Assembly: GCA_022496805.1 (NCBI GenBank)
Contig: CM040096.1
Span: forward strand, 11,471,501 to 11,535,500
Length of the DNA: 64,000 bases
Reading direction: 5' to 3'
DNA from: Pohlia nutans
Lineage: Eukaryota; Streptophyta; Bryopsida; Bryales; Mniaceae
Below are positions 13,384-25,670 of the stretch, piece after piece; positions within the stretch are counted from its first letter, which is position 1, and the number at the start of each line of letters is the position of its first letter. The position numbers were made by a program, and so were the translations under genes. The notes under the pieces were generated by a model. The model was not told where the DNA came from and made no database searches. It saw only the letters and a program-made list of their open reading frames with translations.

Positions 13384-13649
13384 CTCGGGGGGAGCACCCC
13401 TATTACATTTAGAAACTACGTGCGATAAAATATAGGATCTTATTTATTCAAGAGAGGTAAAATTTGTAAATATTTTTTTGTAAAATAGGGTGCTTTATAT
13501 TCAATCCAAGAATAATTCTAGAATATTCCTAGAATATACTGGAAAATTCTCAGAATATTCCTATTATATTCCATTATGTAATAGCCCCCAATTAAATACC
13601 CTCTTATCGCACGTGGTTACACTAGATATAAGGTAGTGACCTCCCCGAG
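13384..13649. mobile_element. 266-bp MITE with 8-10 bp target duplication
   Basis: Ends CTCGGGGGGAGCACC and GGTCACTACC... in inverted form (right end GTGACCTCCCCGAG). ATAGCAAA flanks both sides (13376-13383 and 13650-13657). The paralogous site in copy B at about 28001-28010 reads GAATAGCAAACTTTGG without the insert, an empty site that proves the insertion. The exact end is ambiguous by 2 bp, so the duplication is 8 to 10 bp, compatible with hAT (8) or Mutator-like (9-10) elements. Confidence 0.8.
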
Positions 13650-15643
13650 ATAGCAAACTTTGGTGTATTTATGTAAACATTAGTGTATTCGCAAAAACCA
13701 AAGGTCAACCAAAGACCAACCTCTAGAGGATCTTTTTACAAATATTGACAAGGTGAAGGATAATATTCTCATCACTTAAGGTAATTGCTCATACACGCAA
13801 GTTTAGTGTAACATAAGAATGATAGCATAAAAAAAGATTTATTGATACCTAGGTGAAACCTCATATACCGGTCTTACATTGGTATCAACCCCCTCTTTCA
13901 TACACACATGATTCAAAATGTTGTCATGAGCAACCTGTGTCAATAAGAGCTGGTTTCTATGAGCTCCTACAAACAAACTGCCCTGCAGCCGTGGTACACT
14001 GGCAGGCCCCCACCCTCCAACCTGCTATACAACTTTTTTAGAAAATATTTGCTATTCATATGCTTAGACAATCGATCATGGAAACAATTTCTAAAACCCC
14101 ACCACTTCACTTTTGAATCTGACTTAACTAAAAACCTATATTTATCTAAAAGCGATGACTTTAAAGTCTCTTTTATAGATCTACATGGTTTTCTTTCAAT
14201 GTCATTTGGAGCAACTTTGACATAAGTCCATCTATATAGAAAATTTATAAAAAGGATTTAACATATGATGTAGACCAGGAATCAACAACAAGCGTGAATC
14301 TGGTAGCCAAATCTATGAAGACAATGATGACAATTCCGATGGCTACGACATGGATGATGATAATGACTATGATTCAATGAATCAAAAAAAGTCATGAGAC
14401 CAAAAAGAAAGTAGATTGGTGTCAATCGTTTTTTGAAGATATCAACTTTCTTTCTTTTGAGCAAATCCTCGAGGTTGACCGTGAGTGGCATTGCCCTGTT
14501 TGTTTGAAAGGTGAAGGATTGATGAATGGTATCAAGGTTTGGAGTCATTGGTAACACATGCAAAGATCCTAAGTAAGAGGTGAATTATTCTTTATCATTG
14601 TTTTAGCACCCAACATTGTAGAGAAATAACATAAATTTACATTCATTTCTAAAAGTATTTGTCTATCTAAATTTGTGAAATTGATTGGTGTCTTGATTCC
14701 TAAATAGTAGACACATGAAGTACCATCTAGCATTTGTGAAGCTTTTGGAAGAGGAGATTCAAATAAGAGGTATTCAAGCAGATTCAGGATCTCAAATTTT
14801 TGGAAAATGGAAAGGGCTACAAAAAGAAAATAGGGAAGTTAATCGGCTAATTTTGTGGCCACCAATAGTTGTTGTTCAAAACACAATGCTAGATTTTGAT
14901 GATAATTCAAAGGTGATCCTAGATTTTTATTCTTCCTTGTTGTTTTCTAATTCTTTGCACAATTGATCTTATATTCAAGAGTTGTATGTTATGCAAATGA
15001 TTTATTTTATAAATATTTATTTGTGATTGTAGTGTGCTTGCAATTTAATAATTTGTACTATAGGGGTATGATAAAATGAAGCTAACACAACAAGCACTAA
15101 GGAACCTATTCAATATTCATTGAAGAGAATGTTTTGAGCCCATTCTTGCATTGTCTTGGTATGAGAAACAAAGAGCTAATGGACCACTTTAGATGTTACA
15201 TTCCAAAAAAGGCTCGCCAAGCCTATGGACCAAAATGTCATCGGGGCGTGAGCCTCTTGTTTTTTGAAGCATCACCCAATGGCTATCATGATGCCATATG
15301 ATTAAATGCACACTTTGCTTGTGCTAAACGTTCTCGAACAAACTGGAATGATCCAAAAAAACTCATTTTTGAGCCAGGTTAGAAAGTTCGACCTTGACAT
15401 TGTAGTTCATTTCTGCACCAATAGTCAGGGATGCCATTGTAAATTTTGTTAGCTAGATGACCGCCTTTGAAATCACTAAAGTTAGTGATTACTTTAAACT
15501 TAACAATAAAAAAAATCTCTAACCTTTTGTTTAAAAAAGAACCTTGAACATACAAAGTGTGATGCTATTTAATCTTTTTTTAGGTGGAAACGGGACTCGT
15601 ATTCTTTATGGTTATATAGCAACCAATGTAGACATAGAAGACC

Positions 15644-16219
15644 TTAACCCCTAACCGCCCAACCATGCATATTTTGCATGATGTACGGATTTGAACTCCG
15701 ATTTCTCATCCATCATGCACTTTTTGCAGTGTGGATTTTTTACTGAAACTTTTATGGGAAGTTAGCTTCGTGCATGTGTGATCCGATTAGAAAGGAGATG
15801 ATTTGTGAAATTTTTATGCCTCATTTCCTGTCGTAGTGTTCCACCGAAAATTTCAAAGATTTTAGTCTAAAAGTGCTCTTGAAAAAGTCAACTACTAAAA
15901 TTAAGCAACCAAAAAATCTCCAAAAATCACTACACTTAGAGTATTACATTTCAACCCATCCCAAAAAATTTCATTATTAGATTGTCAATATCTTATTTGT
16001 AATCATATTACAAAAGAGCTCTAAATTTTAAGTTTGAAAATTTATACACAAATATTGGTGATAGCAATTGCAAATCTAACCGTATGGATAGAATCTAAAA
16101 TTCATAATGTACAGCTTTTATTCATTCATCAAGTTGAAAATATCCCTTTTAGTTGCATTTTATAATGCATCTTTGAAAAACTGCCAAATCTGAAAAGGGT
16201 GAGAACGTTTAGGGGTTAA
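15644..16219. mobile_element. TTAA-flanked MITE (family A) inside SGS3-like exon
   Basis: Left end TTAACCCCTAACCGCCC, right end ACGTTTAGGGGTTAA, with TTAA at both borders (15644-15647 and 16216-16219). The interior matches 7149-7720. The left TTAA is the ACC TTAA of a codon pair (Asp-Leu-Asn) in the XS domain exon. Removing the element and one TTAA restores an open frame (…ED-L-N-R-Y-N-T…), so the insertion is into coding sequence. Confidence 0.85.
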
Positions 16220-17914
16220 TCGTTATAACACATGTACAACCATTTTTTTTATAAATGTGAATCATTTAGCCATATGTTTCTAATTTACATCTAAGATATA
16301 ATAGAATCTAGAATAAAACATACTCTGTAAATGTTTAACCAAATGAAAATTAGGTGTTAGTATAGATGCAAAAATATTATGTAGCCAATTGCATGTATAG
16401 ACTGAGTTTTTACATAAAATTACTCTTGATGAATAGCGATGAACAAGACATAACCACCAATTACAAGATTGATTCATTTGTAGTGCTATACGGTGGACTC
16501 TAAAATTTAGTATGGAAAGGCCAATGTTTAGTTTTATGTCAATTGCACCATGTGTGGATTGTAAGTAAGAACATTTGTTGATATGCAAAAAACAAATGCT
16601 TCTTGACGTGCAATGACTTTGTGATTTCTTGGATAGGAAGAAATTTTATTAAATACAACTTCAAACCATTGCAAGAAGTTGTGCTAAATCCGTTGCAGAC
16701 CATGGATGATAAAAATACAAAATTGATAAACTTGCCCATGAAAGTTGATAAAGAGCAAAATCGTAGCAGGGTCTTTGAAGAAATTATTTTTGTGGTACTT
16801 CATAATATCCGAAAGCAAGAGTTAGAGCGTGAAATCTTGCAACAACACACTAAGAAGCAATTTGTTGCACACAAACATGAAGTTAATATTTCCTATAAAA
16901 CTATATCATGAGGCTCTTCAACCTTTAAGGGATTTCACATAATGTGTAAAGATAGCTAGCTATAAAACATTCACTTAAGATATGGTAACCTAATAGAAGT
17001 ATGTTGTTTAATGTGATTACGTGTTCCATATATGCTTTGATACCATATTAATTTAAAGATCTTTGATATATATACAAATTATAATATACTTATTCATGTA
17101 GTATCTATTTACTTTAGTATAGTAACTATCAATCATCAATAGAACAGTGTGATGTTTCCATTGATGCAGTTGAATGATTTGAAAGATTCTTTTAGACTCG
17201 AAAGATTTCATATATTGGAAGAGATCTTACACAAGGATAAAGAAATCCAAAAGTTGAGAAAAACGCATGAAGAGTCTCATCGGAAGCTATTCCAAAAATT
17301 AAAAAGGGAGAAATCACAAATTCAAAATCAAATTGGCCTCTCCAATGAGGAACAACACCACCAACGAGCCTTGTACAATCACCTTTTCCCAAGTTTTCTC
17401 AATAATGGCACCATCCCATACTTGATGCTTTAATTGTTTAGTCTCCAAGAGTTAATTTAGCACCTATTCGGTAGGTTTGGCTGGGCTTCATTGTTTGTTT
17501 TCATGTGTTTAGCACATGGCTCCAAATACCTTGAGGTTGATTTTCTAAAATACAATAGAGCCTCCCACAAAAGAAATCTACAATCATTGTTTGTGTAACC
17601 AAAGAGAAGAATGATTATTAGAGTTCACAATAGGAATTAAATGGCATTTAGCTCAAATCCATTCACATGCTACTATTATGTAGTAGTTGGATACTTAAAT
17701 TTTCAAATTAGTGCAAATATTTTGTAATTAGTAGAAGTGAAATTAGCTTAAAAGGAATTATGACATAATCTTTGTTGAACCATTCGTAAAAACGAAAATT
17801 GCATTCAAAATGTATACTGACAATTGTCCATGAGCATAATGGCAACCAAATTTATTATGGTTGTTTAAACAAAGTTTCTTGTCATGTTTGATATTTAGGA
17901 TAGAGAATGCAATC

Positions 17915-18466
17915 TTAACCCCTAAAAGCCCAATGGGTATTGGACAAAACATAGATGTGTTATAATACGTGCCTTTCATATGTTTGATGAAGTTTGGTTC
18001 AATAGACAAAATGTAGGGCATCATCTCTACAAATTATCCGCACGGTCAAACTTCCAAAAATAACTTTAGATTTTTTTTTTTAATGAATTTGAAAGCACTA
18101 ACCTTTGAAAATTTGTATAAATTCTAATTTTCACTTTTAGAGTTTAAAATTTAGCATGATTGGTTAAATTTGGTTTATCTATTGTAAACTTCAAAAAAAT
18201 TAAAAAAATGATGGAGGGAACATCATTACTTTCCCCAAATAGAAAAATTTGTAACACTAAGACAATGTTGAAGTGATTCACTTTGAAGAATTCTCCTGGG
18301 TGGAGTTTAACTCGGATTGACATAATTCAAATTGGGTTGGAAAGTAGACTTGATATAGTATTTTAAAATATTTTTTATTTTTCAAATAAATACTTTTTAA
18401 ATTCCGGGCAACCCGTTAGATTCAGGCAGCGACTAGAAAATGGTCGTTTGGGCATTTAGGGGTTAA
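17915..18466. mobile_element. TTAA-flanked MITE next to SGS3-like late exon
   Basis: Left end TTAACCCCTAAAAGCCCA and right end TGGGCATTTAGGGGTTAA are inverted repeats; TTAA lies at 17915-17918 and 18463-18466. The interior differs from family A, so this is a separate family. The right TTAA is followed directly by the coiled-coil segment that starts MESQFVEVSL, so the element landed at or just before an exon edge. Confidence 0.8.
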
Positions 18467-18875
18467 TGGAGTCCCAATTTGTAGAAGTGAGTTTAAGCAA
18501 TGTTCAAGAGTACAAAGTTGAATTTCTAGAATTGATGGAGAAACATCATCAATTGCGCCTCCAGTTTGAGCAACAACAACACAAAGAAGCCATTGCACAT
18601 AAGAAGCAACTCAAGGCACAAGTGGACTTGTTGATGGTAACACACCATGACGAGTGGTTGTGTTGAAAAGTGGGTTGGCATTCTATCTTTCAACTATAAC
18701 ATAGAGAATATTATTTACAGACTATATACGTTTAGTTAATTTATACATATACACTTGCTAAAAATTGTGCATCAACATAATATGCATATTTGTCAAAATT
18801 GTCATTATTAAGAGCAAATTAAAACTAATTTGTGATATTTTTGACTCTTAAGAGAATGAAAAGTAGTGAGATTGG

Positions 18876-18882
18876 TATATAT

Positions 18883-18919
<37 letters not shown>

Positions 18920-18946
18920 TATATATATATATATATATATATATAG
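18876..18946. repeat. (AT)n microsatellite
   Basis: About 70 bp of nearly pure AT dinucleotides with occasional G interruptions. Confidence 0.95.
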
Positions 18947-20090
18947 AACCTAAAAATTATTTTATTTTATTTTTTATTTCATTGTATTAAAAAAATATGA
19001 ATTCTTGAAAGTACACCTTTAAACAAAAAATAGTTAAAATAGAAAAAGGATAATGTGTGTGATTTGTAATTTTTTTTGTAATTTCAATTCAAAGATTTGA
19101 AATATCTTATTATAATTACTATAATGACTTCAAATTAACTTCAATATTCTTTAGCGTGTTTCAAAAACCACAATTGTTAAGAATTATATATTTTAAGCTG
19201 GGTTTTGAAGTATAAAACATATGTTTGTACTTTGTACCAAAAATTGTAGAAATAAATTTGAAAACTAAACTTATACAATTTCATTAACAAGATTCATTCA
19301 TCCTGAACATTTAAGCTGATATTCCAAGTGTGTTTCATTTACATAAATGCATTGTGACTGCTCTAATTTCTGTGTTAACGTCGTCAATTAAATACGGAAC
19401 GTGAAATTAAATAGATTAAAAAAATTCAGTGATGTTCGTTTCTACATACTTTAATCATCTAAGATTCAAATTCCCCATCAATTCCAACCATCCAATTGTC
19501 AATAAATGATTATAAGTATTCATTGGAGTGCATTTCATCAAAATATGACTACATGTGTGGTACACCCTACCATGAAACCACCCCATGATGATCTTAATTA
19601 TGTACCACAATTTTAGCAAAGAATCGAAAGTTAATATCAAGTGAACCGGTGGAGATTGGAAATGGCCACAAACCGGTGAGAAAGTGAAATGTGACGAAAA
19701 ATCAAACGGTCGGGAAAACAAATTGTAGAGTTTACTTTATGTCAAATGTTGAAAAGGGAAGCAATTAATCATCCAAATTTCAAGTGGAGAAAATTTAGGT
19801 TGGAATTTTTTTCAAAATGGCAATGTGCATACTTGGTGATTGAAAAACAAGATTGTATGGATATTATGGATATGGGGCTCGATTAACCTTGAAAGTATGT
19901 AAAGCAAAAAACTATTAGGCTAAGTCAAACATCAAAAGGAAGAAGGATTCACTTTTTTTCTTGCACGTAGTTGAAAATGAAAAATGGAATTAGAAACAAA
20001 TGAGTGTAAAAATTTGGTCTGTCCGAACATGAAAGAAATACAAATAGGACAAGAGTAGTTGATAATGCATAACTTCGTTGCTATATATTA
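18947..20090. other. gene-free stretch
   Basis: AT-rich noncoding DNA. I see no gene, repeat array or element ends in it. Confidence 0.5.
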
Positions 20091-20446
20091 GAGTTCTCCG
20101 TAAAGTCCATCAAAGTTTGAAGAAGATACCACAAATTTTGGTTAATTATATTCTTATTTGTTCACTCCAAATAGTTAAAGGTATGAAAGATCTTGGTGGT
20201 CTATCATTATTAGGTGTGTAAGAGGTGTATAAGAGCTTGGTGGTCTTCAAAAGTTATTTAGCTCCTTTCTTAGTGCTAATTTTTTTTGAAGACGACTAAG
20301 CTCTTACACATTTTTTACTCATCTAATAACAATACACCACCAAGATCTTCCACACCTTTTAACTATTTGGAGTAAACAAATAAAAGTATAATAAAGCAAT
20401 TTTTTTTTAAGATTCTACAAATTCAAGGTGACTTTATGGATAACTC
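20091..20446. mobile_element. TA-flanked foldback MITE, copy 1
   Basis: The element is almost one long palindrome. Its left arm (GAGTTCTCCGTAAAGTC, later CACTCCAAATAGTTAAAGG and CTTGGTGGTC) returns inverted in the right arm (CCTTTTAACTATTTGGAGT, then GGATAACTC). TA precedes and follows it, as in Tc1/mariner-derived MITEs. It lies about 670 bp beyond the stop codon of the RING-CH gene. Copy 2 is at 22184-22542. Confidence 0.8.
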
Positions 20447-21114
20447 TATTGCTACTACATTTTGTGAAATTATGCTCCAAAAGTGCACTAAAAGTATGTT
20501 TCCATCATTTCCTTGAGCATCTTTCTATACTCTATTGCTATTGTCTTCATATGTTGAGATACTATTAATAGTCCAATTTTCAAAGTCTAGTTTCAAGACG
20601 TGTTGCACACGGAAAAGTCAAGGTTGGAGCTTGGACTCAACCTTTAATCAAATTGCACAAAGAAGAGAAGGTGAAAGAAGAGGTGATAGGGAGAGAAAAA
20701 TACAAAAAATTCGCCAAAACACATGAAGATTCTAAAATCTCTAGTTTGGGATGGTCTTTGTGAGAATCCAATTTCTTAAAAAGTTGTAAATCCTCCCTAA
20801 AAATAGGTAGAATTCAAACAACCAAATCCAACACACTATTGTTCCATACCCTCACACTACTTCAATATGATGTCGCCTTGACTAATCTCTCACATCTAGT
20901 AGGGATTTACCATAGTTATTTCAATCACAAATCTACTCATTTTTGTTTCAAAAGTGCCACATGTCATTCTATGATTGGTTTAGGGTGACGTGGGATCTGG
21001 GAGTCGAAAAAGGTGCACTGGGTGATACCTCCCGTAGGTGAACTGTCGACGAGAAGATGAAGCGGCCAAGTTGGTAGAAACATTGTCCACAATCATACAA
21101 CGGGGGAGAATATA

Positions 21115-24100
21115 CTAGCATTCATCATCCGGTATGATCCACTCAACATGCTCCGTTAGATCCTCTAAAAGCTCCTTGAGAACCAGATCCCGCGCGCTTG
21201 ATGAAACTGGCACTCGTAAGATCTCTCCTCGTGATTCGAACCCATGAAGGACGATTTTGAGGTTCATGTCGTCGCCTACGCCACCGCCGCGAGGGAAGAA
21301 CGCTATGACAAATTCTTCAACACTTGGAGTCTGAATGATATGTACCATGTCGATGAATTGTTCCTCCAACTCAGCGACCCGTGCCCCGTCCGGGATTAGT
21401 TCGGGCACATGGATCTTCTTCATCTCTCTATCATGGTATTTTTGCTTTTGTATTTGAAACGAGTCTTCGATTTCAAGCTTGGTGCAAAGCGGTAACTCGT
21501 CAAATGCCGGTGTGTCAATCGGGACGTGCAGTCGGTCGAGATCCTCCATTGGAACTTGCAACAGGACTAGTACTAATGGCACCCGTTTTTTGGGACCAGA
21601 CTCTGTATCCTCTGGGAGGTGTTTGGAAAGAAGAATTGAATTTAAATGTGCTCCTAAGCGTCCCCTACATGCAACACATTATCGAAATTTCCTTCCAAAA
21701 TTAATCATTTGATTTTAAAGAAAGAAAATATTTTCTAATTTGTTTGTAAGGCATTGCAAAAAGACTTAAGGAATTTGTTCTATATTTACATTCCATCAAA
21801 ATATGAGAAAGTCCTAGTAAGTAAGATGATTCTAAGTTTATTTGAATGGGCTTAGACTCATATATGATTTTCCTCCATTCACATATATCACTAGTAGAAA
21901 GGTGGTCACGGGGTACCAAGCAATAGTGTAAGAGTGTGACATCAGAATACAACAATATAGCTGATGGGTGCGCAACATACTTAGATATTGTCCTTCATGC
22001 TTAAATGCCATCATTCTACTAGTGTTTGAACCAATGTCCAATTAGAAATTTTAAACTAAATCATTCCAAGAACACCGAAAGTTCTTTTTTATTAATTGAT
22101 TGTTCATTAGTATGCTTTAAATGGTTATTTGTCATATATTTACTTCAAATAGATTCTTCTACTAAAATATTGATTACATGTTAGAGTTCTCTGTACAGTC
22201 ATTTTGATTTTGAAGAATTTATGATGAATTTTTCTTTAATATACTCTTATTTGTTCACTCCAAATAGTTATAAGGTGTCAAAGAGTTTGGCGGTCTGTCA
22301 TTATTAGGTGTGTATGAGCTTGGTGGTCTTCAAACTCATATGATGACTTTTTGAGCTCCTTTCTTGGTGCCTAAAGAATTTTCATATGGCGTTTGAAGAC
22401 AACCAAGCTCTTACACACCTAATAATGATTGACTACCAAATTCTTCCATACCTTTTAACTATTCGGAGTGAAGAAATAAGAGTATATTAAAGCAAAATTC
22501 ATGGTAGATTCTTCAAAATCAAGGTTACTTTACAGATAACTCTATTAGTCTAAATTTTTTATCTTGAGTCATCTTTATGAGAAATTAATGGATTTTCATG
22601 TAACTAGTACGTCTATTCCCCCATACATTGATTTGAATAGTTGAAGTTATAGCGTAACTCATGCGGGAGACTAGTATGAATACATCAAACTACTTACTTG
22701 CAAATCTCACATTCCAGCTTTAGTGACGTGATAAGCTTATCATTGAACCACTTCACCATACACGCCTCGTGGCCATTGCTATTGTCACCCTTGCACTGGC
22801 ATCCCACTTTGATAATTGGATTTGTTCCCACTGCATTTTCCGACTCAAAGCAATATCTGCATATAGAAAAGATTTCAAACACACAAATTTTGTAAGTCAA
22901 ACATTAAAATGTAGAAACTCAAATTTGTACAACAAAAATATGCTCCAATTTTTTCAAATGTCGTACAACTGGTGTAGCTAGAATCAAATCTATTCTTCTC
23001 TTGAGTAGTGACACAAAATTAAGTCACTAGAAGGCACTTTAGATCACTCTTCTCCCAATTATCTTTCAATACATGATGACATATATGCGGCATTAAAAAA
23101 TATTGGTTCATTTCAAAACCAAGTCTAAAATGCCAAGAAAAAACTCTTTTATAATCATAAAAGTCACAATTAATAATAGAGCTCAACGATCATTCATTTA
23201 GGCAGTCATTAGATATGATACACACTTATAAAGTTAATTGAGCTAATAATCACAAATGTACCTAGATATAAGATATATGTCTCCCACACTTTATTTATCC
23301 AAAATCCAACTTTAATCAAATGTATCGCACCTTTATCCTTTGGTAAGTGCTTATAGAATTATAATAGGAACGAACTATTATCTATAATATAACGCAGGAT
23401 AGTGAAGGCACGCACGCATGCTCACCACAAGACTACACTACCCATAGGAACTTAGTAAGCATTATAATGAGTGGTCTTGTAGTGATATTGATATATTTGA
23501 ATATATCGTTAAAGTGGTCATTTTGCATTCTCTAAACAAATTGGATCAACATCATGATTTGTTGAGATGAAAAACAAAAACAAAATGGAAAAGATTAAAT
23601 TCACTTGAAACAACTTAGGAAAAACTTTAATATGACCAAAATGCTTTAAAATTCATTTAGAAACACTTCAAAACAACCTCAACTATCCAAAACAACCTAA
23701 GAAATGAGAATGTGTTTCCAAATTTTTCAATTAAATTAGACACCCTAAACTATTAGGTTGTTCTGGACATTGTCAAACCATTAATCATATTGGGTTATCT
23801 AGAAAGCAAGTGATAAGAAATAGTTACAAGTTGATAGGGCATGGATATACATGTCTGCCAAAAGACATGTGCCTCTATAAATATGTAAATCCTTACCTTT
23901 CCAAAGATCATTGCTCAACTATACAAAAATATGTCATAATTGAATCATTCAATTAAAAATGCACAAATAGTTTTAGAAAGCTCCGAAAAGGCGTGAAGAA
24001 AAATAACTACGTTTTTCGAGGTCGATTATTTTGAAATGACATCTTGTCACAACTAAACATTGAATTGGAATGAAACAATTCACAATAAGAAGAGCAAGTC

Positions 24101-24213
24101 GTGGTGACATACCTGCAATCCCCTGTTGTGAAACCTATTGGGTTAACGCTTGAACTTGCTTCTTCATTTTCATCGTCACTTATAAGAATGGGGTTCTCTC
24201 GAGTCCCGTTCAT
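21115..24213 (-). CDS. RING-CH (RINGv) zinc-finger protein, likely E3 ubiquitin ligase
   Basis: Three exons with consistent phases encode about 269 residues: 24113-24213, 22698-22856 and 21115-21664. Exon 1 begins MNGTRENPILISDDENEE; an in-frame stop lies upstream with no other ATG between, which fixes this start. Exons 1 and 2 join inside the first zinc pair. The finger reads CRYC, a long gap, GCQCKGDNSNGHEACMVKW, then ECEIC: C-x2-C...C-x-C-x7-H-x2-C-x16-C-x2-C, the RING-CH spacing of MARCH-type E3 ligases (residues about 33-86). Known members move ubiquitin from an E2 to membrane or nuclear targets. The remaining ~180 residues are acidic and I do not recognise them (for example KKIHVPELIPDGARVAELEE, ending EWIIPDDEC). 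There is one hydrophobic run (VPLVLVLLQVP) but no clear transmembrane pair, unlike most MARCH proteins. Intron 2 holds a foldback MITE. Function is inferred from the finger alone. Confidence 0.8.
22184..22542. mobile_element. TA-flanked foldback MITE, copy 2, in RING-CH intron 2
   Basis: Left end GAGTTCTCTGTACAGTC and right end TACAGATAACTC, with TA on both sides (22182-22183, 22543-22544). The arms pair over most of the length. It is a sister of 20091-20446. Confidence 0.8.
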
Positions 24214-24514
24214 GGCCAACGACCTAAGGACAACCGCTCTGCGTCCGTACCTAGGCCTCTTCGGCCATCTCTTATCGATGACGGAAGGTTCGAAACCGCC
24301 CTTTTCTTATGACGTGAAATTGAAAAAGCACGTCTTGCTAGAAACGCGAATGTTGCTGAACTCTTGATCTGGAATTACATTTGCCAAGCAAAAGGTATCA
24401 AAGGCATATTTTCAACAACAAATACTTACTTATATTATCATTTGGAATTCAACAGTAAGTAGATGTAACACAAAAATTTGAAGCAAGCGTAAAGCTTTGT
24501 AATACAAAAAAAAC

Positions 24515-25330
24515 GAACTTAGAAATGATGTTTTATGTATCCTACAAGCACATCATAATGAGCGAGCAACCAATATTTTGCCACCTCAAATTTAAGCACC
24601 ATTGCCTCTATTATCTATAGAGACTCTTAATAAAAGGAGCACAATGAAAATGACACGTAGAAATGATCTTTGGTCTCTATTGCATGAGGCTCATAGCAAG
24701 CGAGCATTTGCCACGACAAAGTACGTTTGGCCTCAATCTTCTTGCAAAACCTCTTCGCAAAAAAAAGATTAAAAAAAAAACCTAGCAAGGATCTACTTTT
24801 ATCTTTTCCAAGCATTTTATAGCAAGCAAGCATTTGCCACTTCAAAGCACACATACCCCTAATCCTTCATCATTTATAAAATCTCTCAATAAAAAAAGCA
24901 AATCAAATCTAGAAATGATCCCTTCTAACTATTGCAAGCATGTGATAGCAAGGTAAATATGCTATTGTTTAGAATCTCAAAGCACATTTAGTCTCCGTCT
25001 TTTTCACTACTCCATGATAAACAAATCAAAACCAAAATGAACTAAGAAATGATCTCTTAGGTTCACAACGAGCATATCATAGTAAACGAGCGTTTGCTAC
25101 CTAAAAGCAACTTTGCCCTAATCAAGTGTAAAACCTATAGATGAACAAAACATAACAAACCTAGAAATAGTCACTTTTGTTCACTACAAGCATATTGTAG
25201 CAAACGTGTGTTTGCCACCTCAAAGCAAGTTTCGCCTCCATCCACTGCAAAACCTCTTGATATACAAAACAAAACAAAAAAAGAAAGGAAACCTAGAAAT
25301 GATCTCTTACATTCACTAGAAACACGTCGC
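24515..25330. repeat. imperfect ~130-bp tandem repeat, about 7 units
   Basis: The motif AGAAATGATC(T/C) recurs at about 24520, 24659, 24781 (decayed), 24912, 25043, 25163 and 25296, a period of 120-139 bp. Each unit also has AGCAAGCGAGCATTTGCCAC and CAAAGCA. It lies just upstream of the RING-CH gene's start codon (24213), so part may be promoter or 5' leader. Confidence 0.75.
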
Positions 25331-25435
25331 AGCAAGCAAGCCTTTTGTAGAGCCAGAAAATGCATCTAGAATTGGAGATAGATGGCACAAATAGAATTTA
25401 TTACCGCAACGAAAGCACCACCTTTTGTATGGAAT

Positions 25436-25565
25436 ACTAGTGTGGCCTCGGCAGTTGACCCAATCTTCTTCAACAGTTGGCCAAATCTTAGCCCAATACT
25501 AGTGGTGCCTCGGCAGTTGACCCAATCTTCCTCAACAATTGGCCAAATCTTAGCCCAATACTAGT
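25436..25565. repeat. 62-bp direct repeat, two units
   Basis: CCTCGGCAGTTGACCCAATC through TTAGCCCAATACTAGTG is present twice in tandem. The DNA that follows (25566-25670: TTTGGCCATGCTTTTGC and ATAATTTAATTCAACTTATG) matches the arm of the composite element at 56331-58774, so this is likely a fragment of that family. Confidence 0.7.
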
Positions 25566-25670
25566 GGTTTGGCCATGCTTTTGCTTCTTCTTTTTTTGGA
25601 TGTTTTATGCATAATTTAATTCAACTTATGGTGACAAGATTCTATTAAAAATCTATAACTTTGGTCTGGG

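Larger units (their letters stand above)
12905..14132. repeat. segmental duplication, copy A
   Basis: This block is highly similar, in the same orientation, to 27440-28489. Shared landmarks in order are GAATGTCCCATGTTTCTTC, GGTGGGATCCCCTCACAAAT, a LINE 3' end, ATATGCTAGCCAATC, CCAACCTCTAGAGGATC, CACTTAAGGTAATTGCTC and CCTGCAGCCGTGGTACACTG. Similarity stops abruptly at 14132/28489, after AAACCTAT. Copy A carries an extra 266-bp insertion at 13384-13649. The block borders the SGS3-like pseudogene here and the LORELEI-like gene in copy B. No gene is recognised inside. Confidence 0.85.
14282..18666 (+). pseudogene. SGS3-like (zf-XS / XS / coiled coil) pseudogene
   Basis: The plus strand keeps, in order, the pieces of an SGS3-type protein, the dsRNA-binding partner of RDR6 in trans-acting siRNA production and gene silencing. 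An acidic stretch (14320-14390) leads to HETKKKVDWCQSFFEDINFL and a zf-XS segment (EWHCPVC ... THAK, 14485-14572). The next exon (14711-14912) gives KYHLAFVKLLEEEI, FGKWKGL and ILWPPIVVVQNTMLDFDDN. The XS core follows (about 15150-15377: GMRNKELMDHF, YGPKCHRGVSLLFFEASPNG), then 15584-15647 (RILYGYIATNVDIEDL). Coiled-coil exons lie at about 16680-16911, 17149-17433 and 18466-18666. Damage: a frameshift at the A run 14384-14390, another near 14540, and an in-frame TGA at 15299-15301. A TTAA element sits inside an exon (15644-16219) and another abuts a late exon (17915-18466). Homology is from recall of the family; exact exon limits in the coiled-coil part are uncertain. Confidence 0.8.
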
